DNA of 9,760 nt from Bacteroidales bacterium (GTDB lineage: Bacteria; Bacteroidota; Bacteroidia; Bacteroidales; S143-33), in the NCBI GenBank assembly GCA_027083655.1, contig JALWNS010000486.1, positions 1 to 9,760 of the forward strand, in the 5' to 3' direction. The first letter of the stretch is position 1, and each line of letters opens with the position of its first letter. Below are positions 1 through 7,714 of the stretch, piece by piece. The notes below the pieces were generated by a model. The model searched no databases. It saw nothing but the letters and a program-made list of their open reading frames with translations, and was not told where the DNA came from. The translations under genes and the position numbers were made by a program.

Positions 1-2544
1 GCTTTTAGGGAAGTTTTGGGTAAAAATAAGTTATTTTCTGATATAGAGTTAGATGACTTTTACTACATAGGGCAGATTATACTGTCTGATTTCAATGAGA
101 TTGATAATTACCTGATTGACCCACATAATATCTTTATCAATCTGGTAGACCTGGAACGCCTTTCAGACAAGGATTTTTTGACACAGGAGCAACAGGAGGC
201 TATTAGCAGGTATTGGAAACATTATAGTGGAAAACAGAATTTAAATTTCTTTCTGGAGCTATTCTCCAGTCTAACGGATATATATTGGAAGTTTAGGAAG
301 AAACTACTAGACAAAGGCCGAGTTTATAGTGGGCTTCGCAATAGGCTTATAGTTGAAAAGCTAAGCCAGGGGGAAGATTTATTTGGACAGTGGGATACAG
401 TGGCTTTTATCGGGTTTTATGCTTTGAGCAAATCAGAACAGGAAATAATGAAATTTATAAAGAAAAAGCACCAAGCACATTTTTATTGGGACTATGATAA
501 TTATTACTTCAAGGACCGCGACCATGAAGCAGGGTATTTTCTCCAGAAAAACATAGACTTGCTTGGACAAGAAGATATAGGGGATAACGATAACCTGTTA
601 AAAGATACAGAAATAGAGGTTGTTTCGGTACCCAGGAATGTTATGCAAGCAAAAATATTGGACTGGGCAATGAAAAGAATGGGGCTTGCAGACAATCCGG
701 CAAAAGTGAATAACACTGCAGTTGTTTTACTTGATGAGAGTTTGTTGTTTCCTGTGCTTTATTCCATGCCTGAGTATGTACCTGGAATTAATATCACACT
801 TCAATTTCCGTTTTATCTCACATCTTTTTATTCTTTTTTAAATAAATGGCTATATGTTTTGTCACAGTTTTTACGGAATGGGCAGGTATATTATAAAGAT
901 TTCCAACTTTTGATTTCTAGTGAAGTGATGCAAAAATTTTTCCCGGATTTTGTTAGGGACTTTAACCAGAAATATCATTCGTATCCAGATCTTCAAATAA
1001 CGTTGGATTATCTCAAGGGGCTGGACCAGTATGATGTTTTGTTTGGCCTAGGTAAGATGCAAGCCCGGGAACTGGTAGAAATGGTTTTGTCCCTGGTTCA
1101 CAGGATATATAAAGATGCAGATGATTTTGAACGGGAATATATCTTTCACATCCATAGTCATTTGCAAAGCCTGAAGAAACAGATCAATGAATTGAAAATT
1201 GATTTTAGTGCAGAGATTATGGTGTCATTGCTACGGCAGATGTTTTACTCCATACGTGTGCCTTTCGAAGGGCAGAAAATCAATGCCTTGCAGGTGATTA
1301 CTATAATGGAGACTAGAAATTTGGATTTTGATAATGTCATAATTTTGAGTGCTAATGAAGGTATTTATCCGCCAATCAAGCGTGGCCAGTCGTTCTTTCC
1401 CGAGTTTGTGCGTGCCGCATATCAGTTGCCAATTCTGCGTTATCAGGACTCACTCTTTAGCTATTTCTTCTACCGTCTATTACAGAGGGCTAAGAAAGTC
1501 ATGATAGTGTACAATTCTGTTTTGGACAAAGGAGTGGAAGGTAAAAGCCGTTATATTTTGCAACTGGAGAAAGAGACCGGCCTTATAAAAGAGAATCATG
1601 TATTTACGGATGTTTTGACCTTGCCAAAAGAAATAGTTGAAGGTGAAGTGGAGAACCTACCCGAGACTGTGCGGAGTATATCTGTCTCTGCTATTAATAC
1701 TTACCTTACATGTCCCAGGAAATATTATTATCATTATGTGATAGGGCTACAGGCACCTGAGCAAGATAATGACCTTGAAATGACAGATGCAGAGTTTGGT
1801 ACGGTTGTGCATTATACGCTCGAGACATTATACGCCGAACTACAGGAGAGAACAGGAAATAATATAACAGAACATGATTTAAAGAAGGCAAAGCAAGAGG
1901 TGGATGATTTTCTTATTAGAGCATGGCAGGAATTTAATCTAGAGCATTTTTATAATAAAGGTTTCTTCAAGATCTTATACGGTGCCATGAAAGAATATGT
2001 TAACAATGTATTGGATTTTGATCTCAAATACGCACCCCTTAGTGTTATCTCCCTTGAAAAGAGGAAAGGTAAATATGAAACAAATTTTGATATTGGAGAG
2101 GGTAGGCAGATTAAACTATATGGTATTATTGACCGCATTGACCGAAGTGGGGAGTTTGTGAGATTGATTGATTACAAGACAGGGAAAAAAGAGCTTATTG
2201 TTAGTAATTTTGATAAATTATTTTCGCAGGAACATAATAAAGAGGTCTTCCAGTTGTTGTTTTATAAGCTTTTGGTTAAGGATAATTTTAAGGGACAGAA
2301 AGTAATACCTGTTCTTTATAGTTTGCCTTTGCTCAGAAGTAGAGGCTATACAGGTTTTATAAAGCTAGCTGGGATAGTTTATTCTCCTGATCTCACGCAT
2401 GTATTGGATGATATGGTAATTCCCGAGTATGAAGAAAGACTCAGGGTGTTGTTGAGAAAAATCTTGTTCGAGGACAGAACGTTTCCAAAAACCGGAAAGA
2501 GTGATACTTGTAATTATTGCCCATATCTAGAGCTTTGTAATTAG
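1..2544 (+). CDS. AddB/RecB-like PD-(D/E)XK repair nuclease, 5' partial
   Basis: The frame is open to base 1, so 847 residues are visible and the N-terminus lies outside. A TTG at 16 is not a convincing start because in-frame codons continue before it. The protein resembles the AddB-like partner of AddAB recombinational-repair helicase-nucleases. Residues about 430-455 (nt 1288-1362) carry a helicase motif V-like block (METRNLDFDNVIIL then NEG). No Walker A is visible, consistent with AddB-type degenerate helicase modules. The C-terminus is a RecB-family nuclease: SAINTYLTCPRKYYY, GTVVH (H604), catalytic D711 in GIIDRIDR, D724 and K726 in IDYKTGK, and Q751/Y755 in QLLFY. C571 plus C837-x2-C840-x5-C846 match the four cysteines of the AddB-type 4Fe-4S staple. 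All catalytic and cluster residues are present, so an active nuclease is expected. The addA partner is not visible. Intact to its TAG stop; 75 bases separate it from pyrB. Confidence 0.88.
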   Translation, partial: AFREVLGKNKLFSDIELDDFYYIGQIILSDFNEIDNYLIDPHNIFINLVDLERLSDKDFLTQEQQEAISRYWKHYSGKQNLNFFLELFSSLTDIYWKFRKKLLDKGRVYSGLRNRLIVEKLSQGEDLFGQWDTVAFIGFYALSKSEQEIMKFIKKKHQAHFYWDYDNYYFKDRDHEAGYFLQKNIDLLGQEDIGDNDNLLKDTEIEVVSVPRNVMQAKILDWAMKRMGLADNPAKVNNTAVVLLDESLLFPVLYSMPEYVPGINITLQFPFYLTSFYSFLNKWLYVLSQFLRNGQVYYKDFQLLISSEVMQKFFPDFVRDFNQKYHSYPDLQITLDYLKGLDQYDVLFGLGKMQARELVEMVLSLVHRIYKDADDFEREYIFHIHSHLQSLKKQINELKIDFSAEIMVSLLRQMFYSIRVPFEGQKINALQVITIMETRNLDFDNVIILSANEGIYPPIKRGQSFFPEFVRAAYQLPILRYQDSLFSYFFYRLLQRAKKVMIVYNSVLDKGVEGKSRYILQLEKETGLIKENHVFTDVLTLPKEIVEGEVENLPETVRSISVSAINTYLTCPRKYYYHYVIGLQAPEQDNDLEMTDAEFGTVVHYTLETLYAELQERTGNNITEHDLKKAKQEVDDFLIRAWQEFNLEHFYNKGFFKILYGAMKEYVNNVLDFDLKYAPLSVISLEKRKGKYETNFDIGEGRQIKLYGIIDRIDRSGEFVRLIDYKTGKKELIVSNFDKLFSQEHNKEVFQLLFYKLLVKDNFKGQKVIPVLYSLPLLRSRGYTGFIKLAGIVYSPDLTHVLDDMVIPEYEERLRVLLRKILFEDRTFPKTGKSDTCNYCPYLELCN

Positions 2545-2619
2545 CGTGATTTGTGTTTTTATTTGGATAAATAAAATAGTATTTTTAAGCGCAGAAAAAC
2601 TGCAAATCATTTTTATCTC

Positions 2620-3525
2620 ATGAAGGGTAAAAGCCTTGTTTCTATTGCAGATCTTACTCCTGATGACATTCTGGAGATTGTCAAGCTAAGTGAGTTTTTT
2701 GAGCATAATCCACAGCCTAATTTGTTGTCAGATAAGGTAGTAGCTACAGTTTTTTATGAGCCTTCTACCCGTACAAGATTGAGTTTTGAAACAGCAGTCC
2801 AGAGGTTGGGCGGCAGGATTATTGGGTTTGCCGATGCCCAGACTTCTAGCGTTCGTAAAGGTGAGAGTTTGAAAGATACCATACTCACTGTAGCTAACTA
2901 TAGCGATTTGATTGTCATGCGCCATCCTCTCGAGGGTAGTGCCCGTTATGCGGCAGAAGTTTCACCTGTACCAATAGTTAATGCCGGGGATGGAGCTAAT
3001 CAGCATCCTACACAGACATTATTAGATCTTTATTCGATACAGAAAACGCAAGGAAGGCTGGATAATCTTAATGTTTTTCTGGTTGGCGATCTGAAGTTCG
3101 GCCGTACAGTCCATTCTTTGATTTTGGCCCTGTCGCATTTTAACCCTAAGTTTGTCTTTATTTCCCATCCAGACCTTTGTCTACCCAGGGAATATATTTT
3201 GTTTCTTGAGAATAAAGGCATAGAGTTTCGTGAGCAAATAGATTTTACGGATCTGAAAGATGCAGATATTTTATATGTTACGCGGGTGCAAAAAGAGCGT
3301 TTTTCTGATCCAATTGAATATGAGAAGGTCAAAGATTTCTATCGCCTGACACTAGATATGCTAGAGGATACTAAACCAAACCTCAGGGTAATGCATCCTC
3401 TCCCACGCGTGGATGAGATAGCTACAGATGTTGACACAAGTCCCAAAGCATATTATTTTCAGCAAGCACGTAATGGTGTTTTTACACGTCAAGCAATAAT
3501 AGCACGTATTTTAGGACTAAAATAG
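2620..3525 (+). CDS. pyrB: aspartate carbamoyltransferase catalytic chain
   Basis: Catalyses carbamoyl phosphate + L-aspartate to N-carbamoyl-L-aspartate, the committed step of de novo pyrimidine synthesis in the cytoplasm. The protein is 301 residues, close to the usual 305-310. The carbamoyl-phosphate loop STRTR is at residues 49-53. S76 and K80 sit with the same spacing as E. coli Ser80/Lys84, the loop that reaches the neighbouring subunit's active site. HPTQ is at 129-132 and HPLPR at 259-263, followed by VDEIATDVD and a C-terminal block ([15 protein letters not shown]) very like enterobacterial PyrB. The ATG follows an A/T-rich leader with no clear Shine-Dalgarno sequence. The 75 bases upstream hold no convincing promoter; a 4-base GCAG/CTGC hairpin there is too weak to call an attenuator. 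No regulatory-chain gene (pyrI) follows: the next gene is a lipoprotein that starts 8 bases after the stop. Confidence 0.97.
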   Translation: MKGKSLVSIADLTPDDILEIVKLSEFFEHNPQPNLLSDKVVATVFYEPSTRTRLSFETAVQRLGGRIIGFADAQTSSVRKGESLKDTILTVANYSDLIVMRHPLEGSARYAAEVSPVPIVNAGDGANQHPTQTLLDLYSIQKTQGRLDNLNVFLVGDLKFGRTVHSLILALSHFNPKFVFISHPDLCLPREYILFLENKGIEFREQIDFTDLKDADILYVTRVQKERFSDPIEYEKVKDFYRLTLDMLEDTKPNLRVMHPLPRVDEIATDVDTSPKAYYFQQARNGVFTRQAIIARILGLK

Positions 3526-3529
3526 GAGG
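3524..3529 (+). promoter_or_regulatory. strong Shine-Dalgarno site overlapping the pyrB stop
   Basis: AGGAGG lies 4 bases before the ATG at 3534 and shares its first two bases with the pyrB TAG stop. It fixes the start of the lipoprotein gene and suggests that it is translated from the pyrB transcript. It stands out because the other genes here mostly have A/T-rich leaders without such a site. Confidence 0.7.
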
Positions 3530-3533
3530 AGCT

Positions 3534-4118
3534 ATGAAACGGTTTATATTGTTTTTGATTGTTATTAACATACTGGCAGGTTGCTCCGGCAAGGAGAAAA
3601 AGGATAAAGTAAACCCCGAACGCGTAATTGATAGTATTACAAGGTTGGCTGTAGAGAGAAATGACTCTTTGCGCAGAGAAGATTATAGCTCTGTTATCCG
3701 TATAGACACACCCTCTGTTGTATTCTTTATGCCTGATTTCGATGAACAGCAGAAAGCATACAGGTTTTATGGGTATTATAGTAAGTTTGAATTGGAACAA
3801 ATATTCCGTAATTTCCGTCGCCTTTATACAATAGCTAGACCAGAATTGCTTAAAGACAGTATTAATACATTCTTGACTTACCATTGGAAATTTAGCATAA
3901 AGACAGATAGCGGATATGTAGATTTTGACCGTAAGGCTCAGGAAGAATTACTGGGATTTATCCTGGCAGATGGGCATAGACAACCGCAAATATTTTATGG
4001 TCTTTACCGTTTGCGGGATTTTCAGAAACTAATACAAGATTATTTTAATAAACCTGATTTTGAGCTTAAAGAAAAATATGTGCCTGTTCAACCAACGCGT
4101 GTCGAAGGCAACCCTTGA
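3534..4118 (+). CDS. small lipoprotein of unknown function
   Basis: The 194-residue product begins with a short type II signal peptide: KR at 2-3, a hydrophobic core at 4-14, and lipobox LAGC with the lipidated cysteine at position 17. The mature N-terminus (CSGKEKKDK) is charged and probably a flexible linker. The rest is soluble, mixed alpha/beta in appearance, rich in Tyr, Phe and Arg, with no cysteine after C17 and no motif I recognise. Expected location is the periplasmic side of the inner or outer membrane. The gene is coupled to pyrB by proximity and a strong Shine-Dalgarno site, but nothing suggests a role in pyrimidine metabolism. Its last 31 bases overlap the 3' end of the convergent PAP2 gene. 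I do not recognise the family; lipoprotein status is well supported, function is not. Confidence 0.85.
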   Translation: MKRFILFLIVINILAGCSGKEKKDKVNPERVIDSITRLAVERNDSLRREDYSSVIRIDTPSVVFFMPDFDEQQKAYRFYGYYSKFELEQIFRNFRRLYTIARPELLKDSINTFLTYHWKFSIKTDSGYVDFDRKAQEELLGFILADGHRQPQIFYGLYRLRDFQKLIQDYFNKPDFELKEKYVPVQPTRVEGNP

Positions 4119-4744
4119 TTTTTAATTTGTTCGTATTTTAATGTCCACCATGCGCCAAGGTAGCTTGAGAGATAGCCTATTATAGATCCGGCAAAAATAT
4201 CAACAAGGAAATGCTCAGACAGGTACATCCTGGAATAACCAATCAAAATAGCAAGTATAAGGTAAAGCACCTGTAACCATTGCTTGCGGGTAAGAAATGC
4301 CAGGAAAAATAAGATAGCAAAGGCAGTAGCTGTATGCCCAGAAGGAAATGAGTTGTAGAAATGGATTTTTACCCCTTCGACTAGGTGCAGTTGATAATCA
4401 GAGTAAAAAGTCTCAAAAAATTTAACAGGACGGTACTCTTTGACAGTATGCTTCAGTAGTTGTACAAAGAAGTTGAAAATGAGAGCGGAAAGCAGTAATC
4501 CTCCTGCCTTTTGTTTGTGTGTTATGGCCAATACTGTCATAACAAATACAAGAGCCCAACCACTACCTAAGTATGTTAGATATTTGAAAAAGACATCAAG
4601 CACAGGGCTATTGTGGCTATTGATATAAAGATGTATCTCATGCCTTGGATAAAGGATGAGGATTATTGTACTTATTATCAGGAATATAGAGTATCCGATT
4701 GTGAAGGCTTGCGTTCTTTTATAAATTTCTTTTATAGTATCCAT
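4088..4744 (-). CDS. PAP2-family membrane phosphatase
   Basis: A 218-residue integral membrane phosphatase of the PAP2/acid phosphatase superfamily, which dephosphorylates lipid phosphates such as undecaprenyl pyrophosphate, phosphatidylglycerol phosphate or lipid A. All three signature motifs are present: K98-x6-R105-P106, P134-S-G-H137 (first catalytic His), and S171-R172-x5-H178-x3-D182 (nucleophile His and its Asp). Hydrophobic segments lie near residues 15-32, 52-75, 80-97, 138-151, 156-170 and 182-199, the usual six-helix layout with the active site facing the periplasm. I chose the ATG at 4744 (MDTIKEIYKR) over an upstream TTG at 4774, because ATG is preferred and a TAnnTTTG promoter box falls just beyond that TTG. 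The substrate cannot be told from sequence; LpxF-like lipid A phosphatase and UppP-like activity are both possible. It is divergent from the TPM-like gene and overlaps the lipoprotein gene tail-to-tail by 31 bases. Confidence 0.9.
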   Translation of the reverse strand: MDTIKEIYKRTQAFTIGYSIFLIISTIILILYPRHEIHLYINSHNSPVLDVFFKYLTYLGSGWALVFVMTVLAITHKQKAGGLLLSALIFNFFVQLLKHTVKEYRPVKFFETFYSDYQLHLVEGVKIHFYNSFPSGHTATAFAILFFLAFLTRKQWLQVLYLILAILIGYSRMYLSEHFLVDIFAGSIIGYLSSYLGAWWTLKYEQIKNQGLPSTRVG

Positions 4745-4749
4745 TTTTA

Positions 4750-4757
4750 TAACTTTG
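4750..4757 (+). promoter_or_regulatory. candidate -7 box for the TPM/Tim44 operon
   Basis: TAACTTTG exactly matches the Bacteroidota -7 consensus TAnnTTTG. A start site about 7 bases downstream would leave a leader of about 25 bases before the ATG at 4789. No good TTTG -33 element is seen 19-21 bases upstream (the region is T-rich), so support is moderate. Confidence 0.35.
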
Positions 4758-4775
4758 ATAAATAGTAAACGCAAG

Positions 4776-4783
4776 CAAATATA
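4776..4783 (-). promoter_or_regulatory. candidate -7 box for the PAP2 gene
   Basis: Read on the minus strand this is TATATTTG, again an exact TAnnTTTG match. It points at the PAP2 gene and would give a leader of about 25 bases to the ATG at 4744. A clear -33 TTTG is not visible upstream, where sequence of the opposite gene begins. The call depends on the 4744 start being correct. Confidence 0.35.
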
Positions 4784-4788
4784 AAAAA

Positions 4789-5427
4789 ATGGTTGTAAAA
4801 CTAAGTGATTTTAATGAGCAATTCCGGACACGGCTTTACCATCAAATACAGGAGATTGAGCGTCAAACACTTGCCGAAGTTGTTGTTATAATACGCGCAC
4901 AATCTGATAAATATATGGATATTTCACTTTGGGCTGGTTTTGCCCTGCAAGTATTTATTACACTTTTTATGTTATTTTCTCCATTTATATTTAATCCTTA
5001 TGTTATTTCCATTACTTCATTGTTAAGTTTTTTGTTAGGTTATCTTCTTGTGCAGACTACTACACCTTTAAAGCGGATATTGATCAGAGATAGTCGCAAA
5101 CGCAAAGCTGTAGAGATCCATGCTAGAGCAATTTTCCAGAAAGGAAAAATACATTACACACGTGAGCATACAGGGCTTTTGATTTTTGTTTCTGTGTTTG
5201 AAAGAATGGTTTATCTTGTGCCAGATGTAGGCCTCACTACAGCTATACCAGAACATATATGGCAGGAGATAGAACAGAAGTTTAACAATATCTTCAATGG
5301 AGATGATTTCGTTACAGAGGCTCTTCTGCGTGAGCTTACCGGACTAAAACACTTGCTTAACAAATACGTGCCTCCTGTGGAGGATGATATTAATGAAATA
5401 CCAGATGATCTTAAGGTTGAATTGTAA
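4789..5427 (+). CDS. membrane protein with a split TPM-like domain
   Basis: The 212-residue protein has an N-terminal segment (residues 1-45) with EIERQTLAEVVVIIR, typical of the first strand of TPM (YgcG/Psb32/DUF477) domains. A transmembrane hairpin follows at about 47-67 and 70-90. After a basic loop (KRILIRDSRKRK) the TPM fold seems to resume at about 105-190: EIHARAIF, TREHTGLLIFVSVFERMVYL, then VPDVGL and a W158 region. TPM domains are known in envelope and thylakoid proteins, some reported as acid phosphatases or protein quality-control factors; the role here is unknown. The tail is acidic (VEDDINEIPDD). There is no signal peptide; the hairpin should anchor it with both soluble parts on the same side of the membrane. 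It lies 15 bases before the Tim44-like gene, so the two are probably co-transcribed. Family assignment is from motif resemblance only. Confidence 0.72.
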   Translation: MVVKLSDFNEQFRTRLYHQIQEIERQTLAEVVVIIRAQSDKYMDISLWAGFALQVFITLFMLFSPFIFNPYVISITSLLSFLLGYLLVQTTTPLKRILIRDSRKRKAVEIHARAIFQKGKIHYTREHTGLLIFVSVFERMVYLVPDVGLTTAIPEHIWQEIEQKFNNIFNGDDFVTEALLRELTGLKHLLNKYVPPVEDDINEIPDDLKVEL

Positions 5428-5442
5428 AAAATTTTTCTTGAT

Positions 5443-6921
5443 ATGATACAACGTAGTAAAAAAATAATTCTTCTCACTCTGCTATTGATAGCTTTTGCTT
5501 TTGTTGCTATGGCCCGCCCCGGAGGAGGGCATGGTTATAGCGGCGGTGGATCATGGGGTGGAGGCGGTAGCTTTGGCGGCGGAGGAGATGGTGGTTCTGT
5601 GCTCTGGCTTCTATACCTCTTGCCTCCGGAGATAAGTATCCCCTTGATAATAATCGTTGTGCTTTATGGAATTTTTCGCCGCCAGAGGCCTGCAGAGAAT
5701 TTTACAATGGTTTCGACGCCTACATATACCAATTTTATCAACAGTAGTATGGCAGTGGCACGGGAGATTTCACAGCTAAAAGCTCTGGATCATAATTTTT
5801 CGCGCGTGTTGTTTCTAGATTTTGTCTCGTCCTTGTATATGAAATTTTATGAGTACCAGGATAATAAAAAGATGTTAAAGACGCTTAACCCTTTCTTTGA
5901 CAAGCAATTATTGGATCGTTTCCTGCAGGATCCTGTGCGTTTTACTATCAAGGAGATTGTTATTGGAGGAATGAACATAGAACGTATAACTCTAGGCGAA
6001 AAAGTACGGATACATTTGCGTATCAAGTCTAATATGACGATTGTGGCCAATGGCAGGCCTATGCGTTATATCATAGATGAGCGTTGGACCCTGGAGCGTG
6101 ACAGGGATGTGTTATCACCCGGACCAGAGAAAATGCACACAGTGACATGTCCTGCTTGTGGTGCTCCTGCAGATTTTAATGATGCTGGTTATTGTAGCCA
6201 TTGTGGCACGCTAATAGTGCCAGGTAAGAAGCAATGGTATGTTGTAGCCCGCAAAGTGTTTGATTTTTCTATACACAGCACGCAATCAATGTTGACTTAT
6301 GCGCAAGAGAGGGGTACCAGCTTGCCTACTGTTTATGACCCATATCTTCAGGCAAAGAAAGATCAGTTCTCTTCTATACATGGTATATCTTGGGCAGCTT
6401 ACGAGCAGCGTTTTGTCCAGCAGATTGTACGTCCAGTTTTCGGCGAAGTGTACAAAGCATGGTCAGGGCTTCAATGGAACCGTGTGCGACATCTTCTCTC
6501 AGACCGTCTGTGGGAGTCTTATCGTTTCTGGATAGAAGCATACAAAGATCATGGTTATCGGAATATTCTCGATGTGCATATAGAACGTGTCGAGGTTGCC
6601 AAAGTAGAGATTGACCGTTTTTACGAGTCAATAACTGTGCGTATCTACGCCCAAGGGCTGGATTATATCATAGATAAGAATGGCAAAGTAGTGGCAGGAA
6701 ATAGCCGCAGCCCGCGCCGATTTAGTGAGTATTGGACATTTATCCGGCGTAGTGGCGTGGAAAAGGATCAGATTGATATGAAACATTGTCCTGCCTGTGG
6801 TGCTCCGGCCGACCGTATTGGCCAGTCTGGTGTTTGCGAATATTGTGGAAATAAAATTACTTGGGGAGACTTTTCGTGGATACTAGCTATTATTACACAG
6901 GATGAGGAATACAGAGGATAA
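5443..6921 (+). CDS. Tim44-like protein with two zinc ribbons and Gly-rich N-terminus
   Basis: The 492-residue protein has a signal peptide or signal anchor at 1-24 (basic MIQRSKK, hydrophobic core, AMA-R cleavage site), a glycine-rich low-complexity segment at 26-51, and a transmembrane segment at about 53-78 followed by basic RRQR. Two similar modules follow. The first, about 104-275, is a Tim44-like domain (also found in bacterial transport-associated proteins) ending in zinc ribbon C236-x2-C239-x11-C251-x2-C254. The second, about 313-490, repeats the plan with C449-x2-C452-x12-C465-x2-C468. Both ribbons begin CPACGAPAD, and both modules have an ERW/EYW strand before the ribbon and a Trp-containing strand after it, so the halves look like an internal duplication. 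The product should be membrane-bound with a large soluble part; its side depends on whether the signal is cleaved. Probably in an operon with the TPM-like gene 15 bases upstream. Precise function unknown; transport or envelope quality control is a guess from the families. Confidence 0.8.
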   Translation: MIQRSKKIILLTLLLIAFAFVAMARPGGGHGYSGGGSWGGGGSFGGGGDGGSVLWLLYLLPPEISIPLIIIVVLYGIFRRQRPAENFTMVSTPTYTNFINSSMAVAREISQLKALDHNFSRVLFLDFVSSLYMKFYEYQDNKKMLKTLNPFFDKQLLDRFLQDPVRFTIKEIVIGGMNIERITLGEKVRIHLRIKSNMTIVANGRPMRYIIDERWTLERDRDVLSPGPEKMHTVTCPACGAPADFNDAGYCSHCGTLIVPGKKQWYVVARKVFDFSIHSTQSMLTYAQERGTSLPTVYDPYLQAKKDQFSSIHGISWAAYEQRFVQQIVRPVFGEVYKAWSGLQWNRVRHLLSDRLWESYRFWIEAYKDHGYRNILDVHIERVEVAKVEIDRFYESITVRIYAQGLDYIIDKNGKVVAGNSRSPRRFSEYWTFIRRSGVEKDQIDMKHCPACGAPADRIGQSGVCEYCGNKITWGDFSWILAIITQDEEYRG

Positions 6922-6932
6922 AAAGCTGGATT

Positions 6933-7688
6933 TTATTTTACCTTTCGCCTCTCCCACAGGTAGAAGGCCTTGAGTAATGAGTAATAACCCATGGCACACG
7001 ATGCGATTAGGCCGCGCATGCCATCCAGCAAGCCGAGCTTGAGGATGTAATTCTTTGTAAAAGCTAGCAGTGGGCTCAGCATGAGACGTCGTAAACCTAC
7101 ACGTTTTCCCTGCATGGCAGCATCTTCTGCCCATAGGCGTGCATATTTATCCAGGCGTGTGATGAAGTCGCTAAGGTCACGGTAGGAGTAATGGAGCAGG
7201 TATGAGGAGAGACGGCTTGTCGTGCCATCTATTTTAAGCAATTCGTGAACTTTGCCGCCAGTCCAACGGGGATTGGCATCACGCCTGACAAGGCGAAGTT
7301 GACGGTCTGGATAAAGGGCATGTTTTAGCTCCTTCCCTAGAAACACGGTGCGGCGGTTGATAAAGTAACCATTTGCCCAGGGACGGGTTATTGCCTTTTT
7401 GATCTGTTGCTTAAGTCCGCCGGTTACCACTTCGTCAGCATCTAGACTAAGGATCCATGGCTGGGAACATTTCTCTAAAGCAGAATTTTTCTGCTCACGG
7501 TATCCCTTCCAGTCTTCTTCGTAAACTTTAGCACCCAGTGATAGGGCAATATCCCTTGTCCTGTCAGTAGAGTGCGAATCCACGATAATGATTTCCGAGG
7601 CAATGTCCTGGATAGCCCTGAGAGTGCGTTCGATATTCTCTTGTTCGTTGAATGTAATCAGTGCTACAGACAGGGGAAGCTTGTCCAT
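6933..7688 (-). CDS. family 2 glycosyltransferase, WaaE/KdtX-like
   Basis: A 251-residue GT-A fold glycosyltransferase, probably cytoplasmic or membrane-associated, acting in LPS core or other surface glycan assembly. It opens with SVALITFNEQENIERTL (nucleotide-sugar binding strand), then IIIVDSHSTDRT with D37, WKGYREQKN at 60-68, and the metal-binding DADE at 83-86 after WILSL. The order of blocks, including the PDRQLRLVRR segment at 127-136, VHE at 148-150 and LLHYSYRDLSDF at 164-175, matches the WaaE/KdtX lineage that adds a hexose to inner-core LPS. I chose the ATG at 7688, because the GT2 fold begins right after it and upstream in-frame codons to 7760 overlap the 3' end of the ATL-like gene. 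It starts 26 bases after that gene's stop, in the same operon. Only 11 bases separate its stop from the convergent Tim44-like gene. Donor and acceptor sugars cannot be read from sequence. Confidence 0.88.
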   Translation of the reverse strand: MDKLPLSVALITFNEQENIERTLRAIQDIASEIIIVDSHSTDRTRDIALSLGAKVYEEDWKGYREQKNSALEKCSQPWILSLDADEVVTGGLKQQIKKAITRPWANGYFINRRTVFLGKELKHALYPDRQLRLVRRDANPRWTGGKVHELLKIDGTTSRLSSYLLHYSYRDLSDFITRLDKYARLWAEDAAMQGKRVGLRRLMLSPLLAFTKNYILKLGLLDGMRGLIASCAMGYYSLLKAFYLWERRKVK

Positions 7689-7714
7689 TAATTTGCTTTT
7701 TGTCCAAAAATACA

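Noticed and set aside
16..18. TTG as the start of the AddB-like gene
   Set aside because: The frame is open before it to base 1 and AddB-like proteins are longer than what is visible, so the gene is cut by the window edge.
2591..2603. GCAG-AAAAA-CTGC hairpin before pyrB as terminator or pyrimidine attenuator
   Set aside because: The stem is only 4 bases, cannot be extended, and is not followed by an immediate U-run.
3489..3884. Minus-strand reading frame of 131 codons opposite the lipoprotein gene
   Set aside because: It lies antisense to a gene with a clear lipobox and Shine-Dalgarno site and shows no recognisable domain.
4745..4774. TTG start giving ten more residues to the PAP2 protein
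   Set aside because: TTG is a weaker start than the ATG at 4744, and the extra residues are not part of the family domain.
5521..5595. G-rich GGN repeat tract as a non-coding repeat or G-quadruplex
   Set aside because: It is explained as in-frame glycine codons of the low-complexity segment, with irregular Ser, Tyr, Trp and Phe codons between.
6299..6631. Several overlapping short frames on both strands inside the Tim44-like gene
   Set aside because: All lie within the well-supported 492-residue gene and have no motif or ribosome-binding site of their own.
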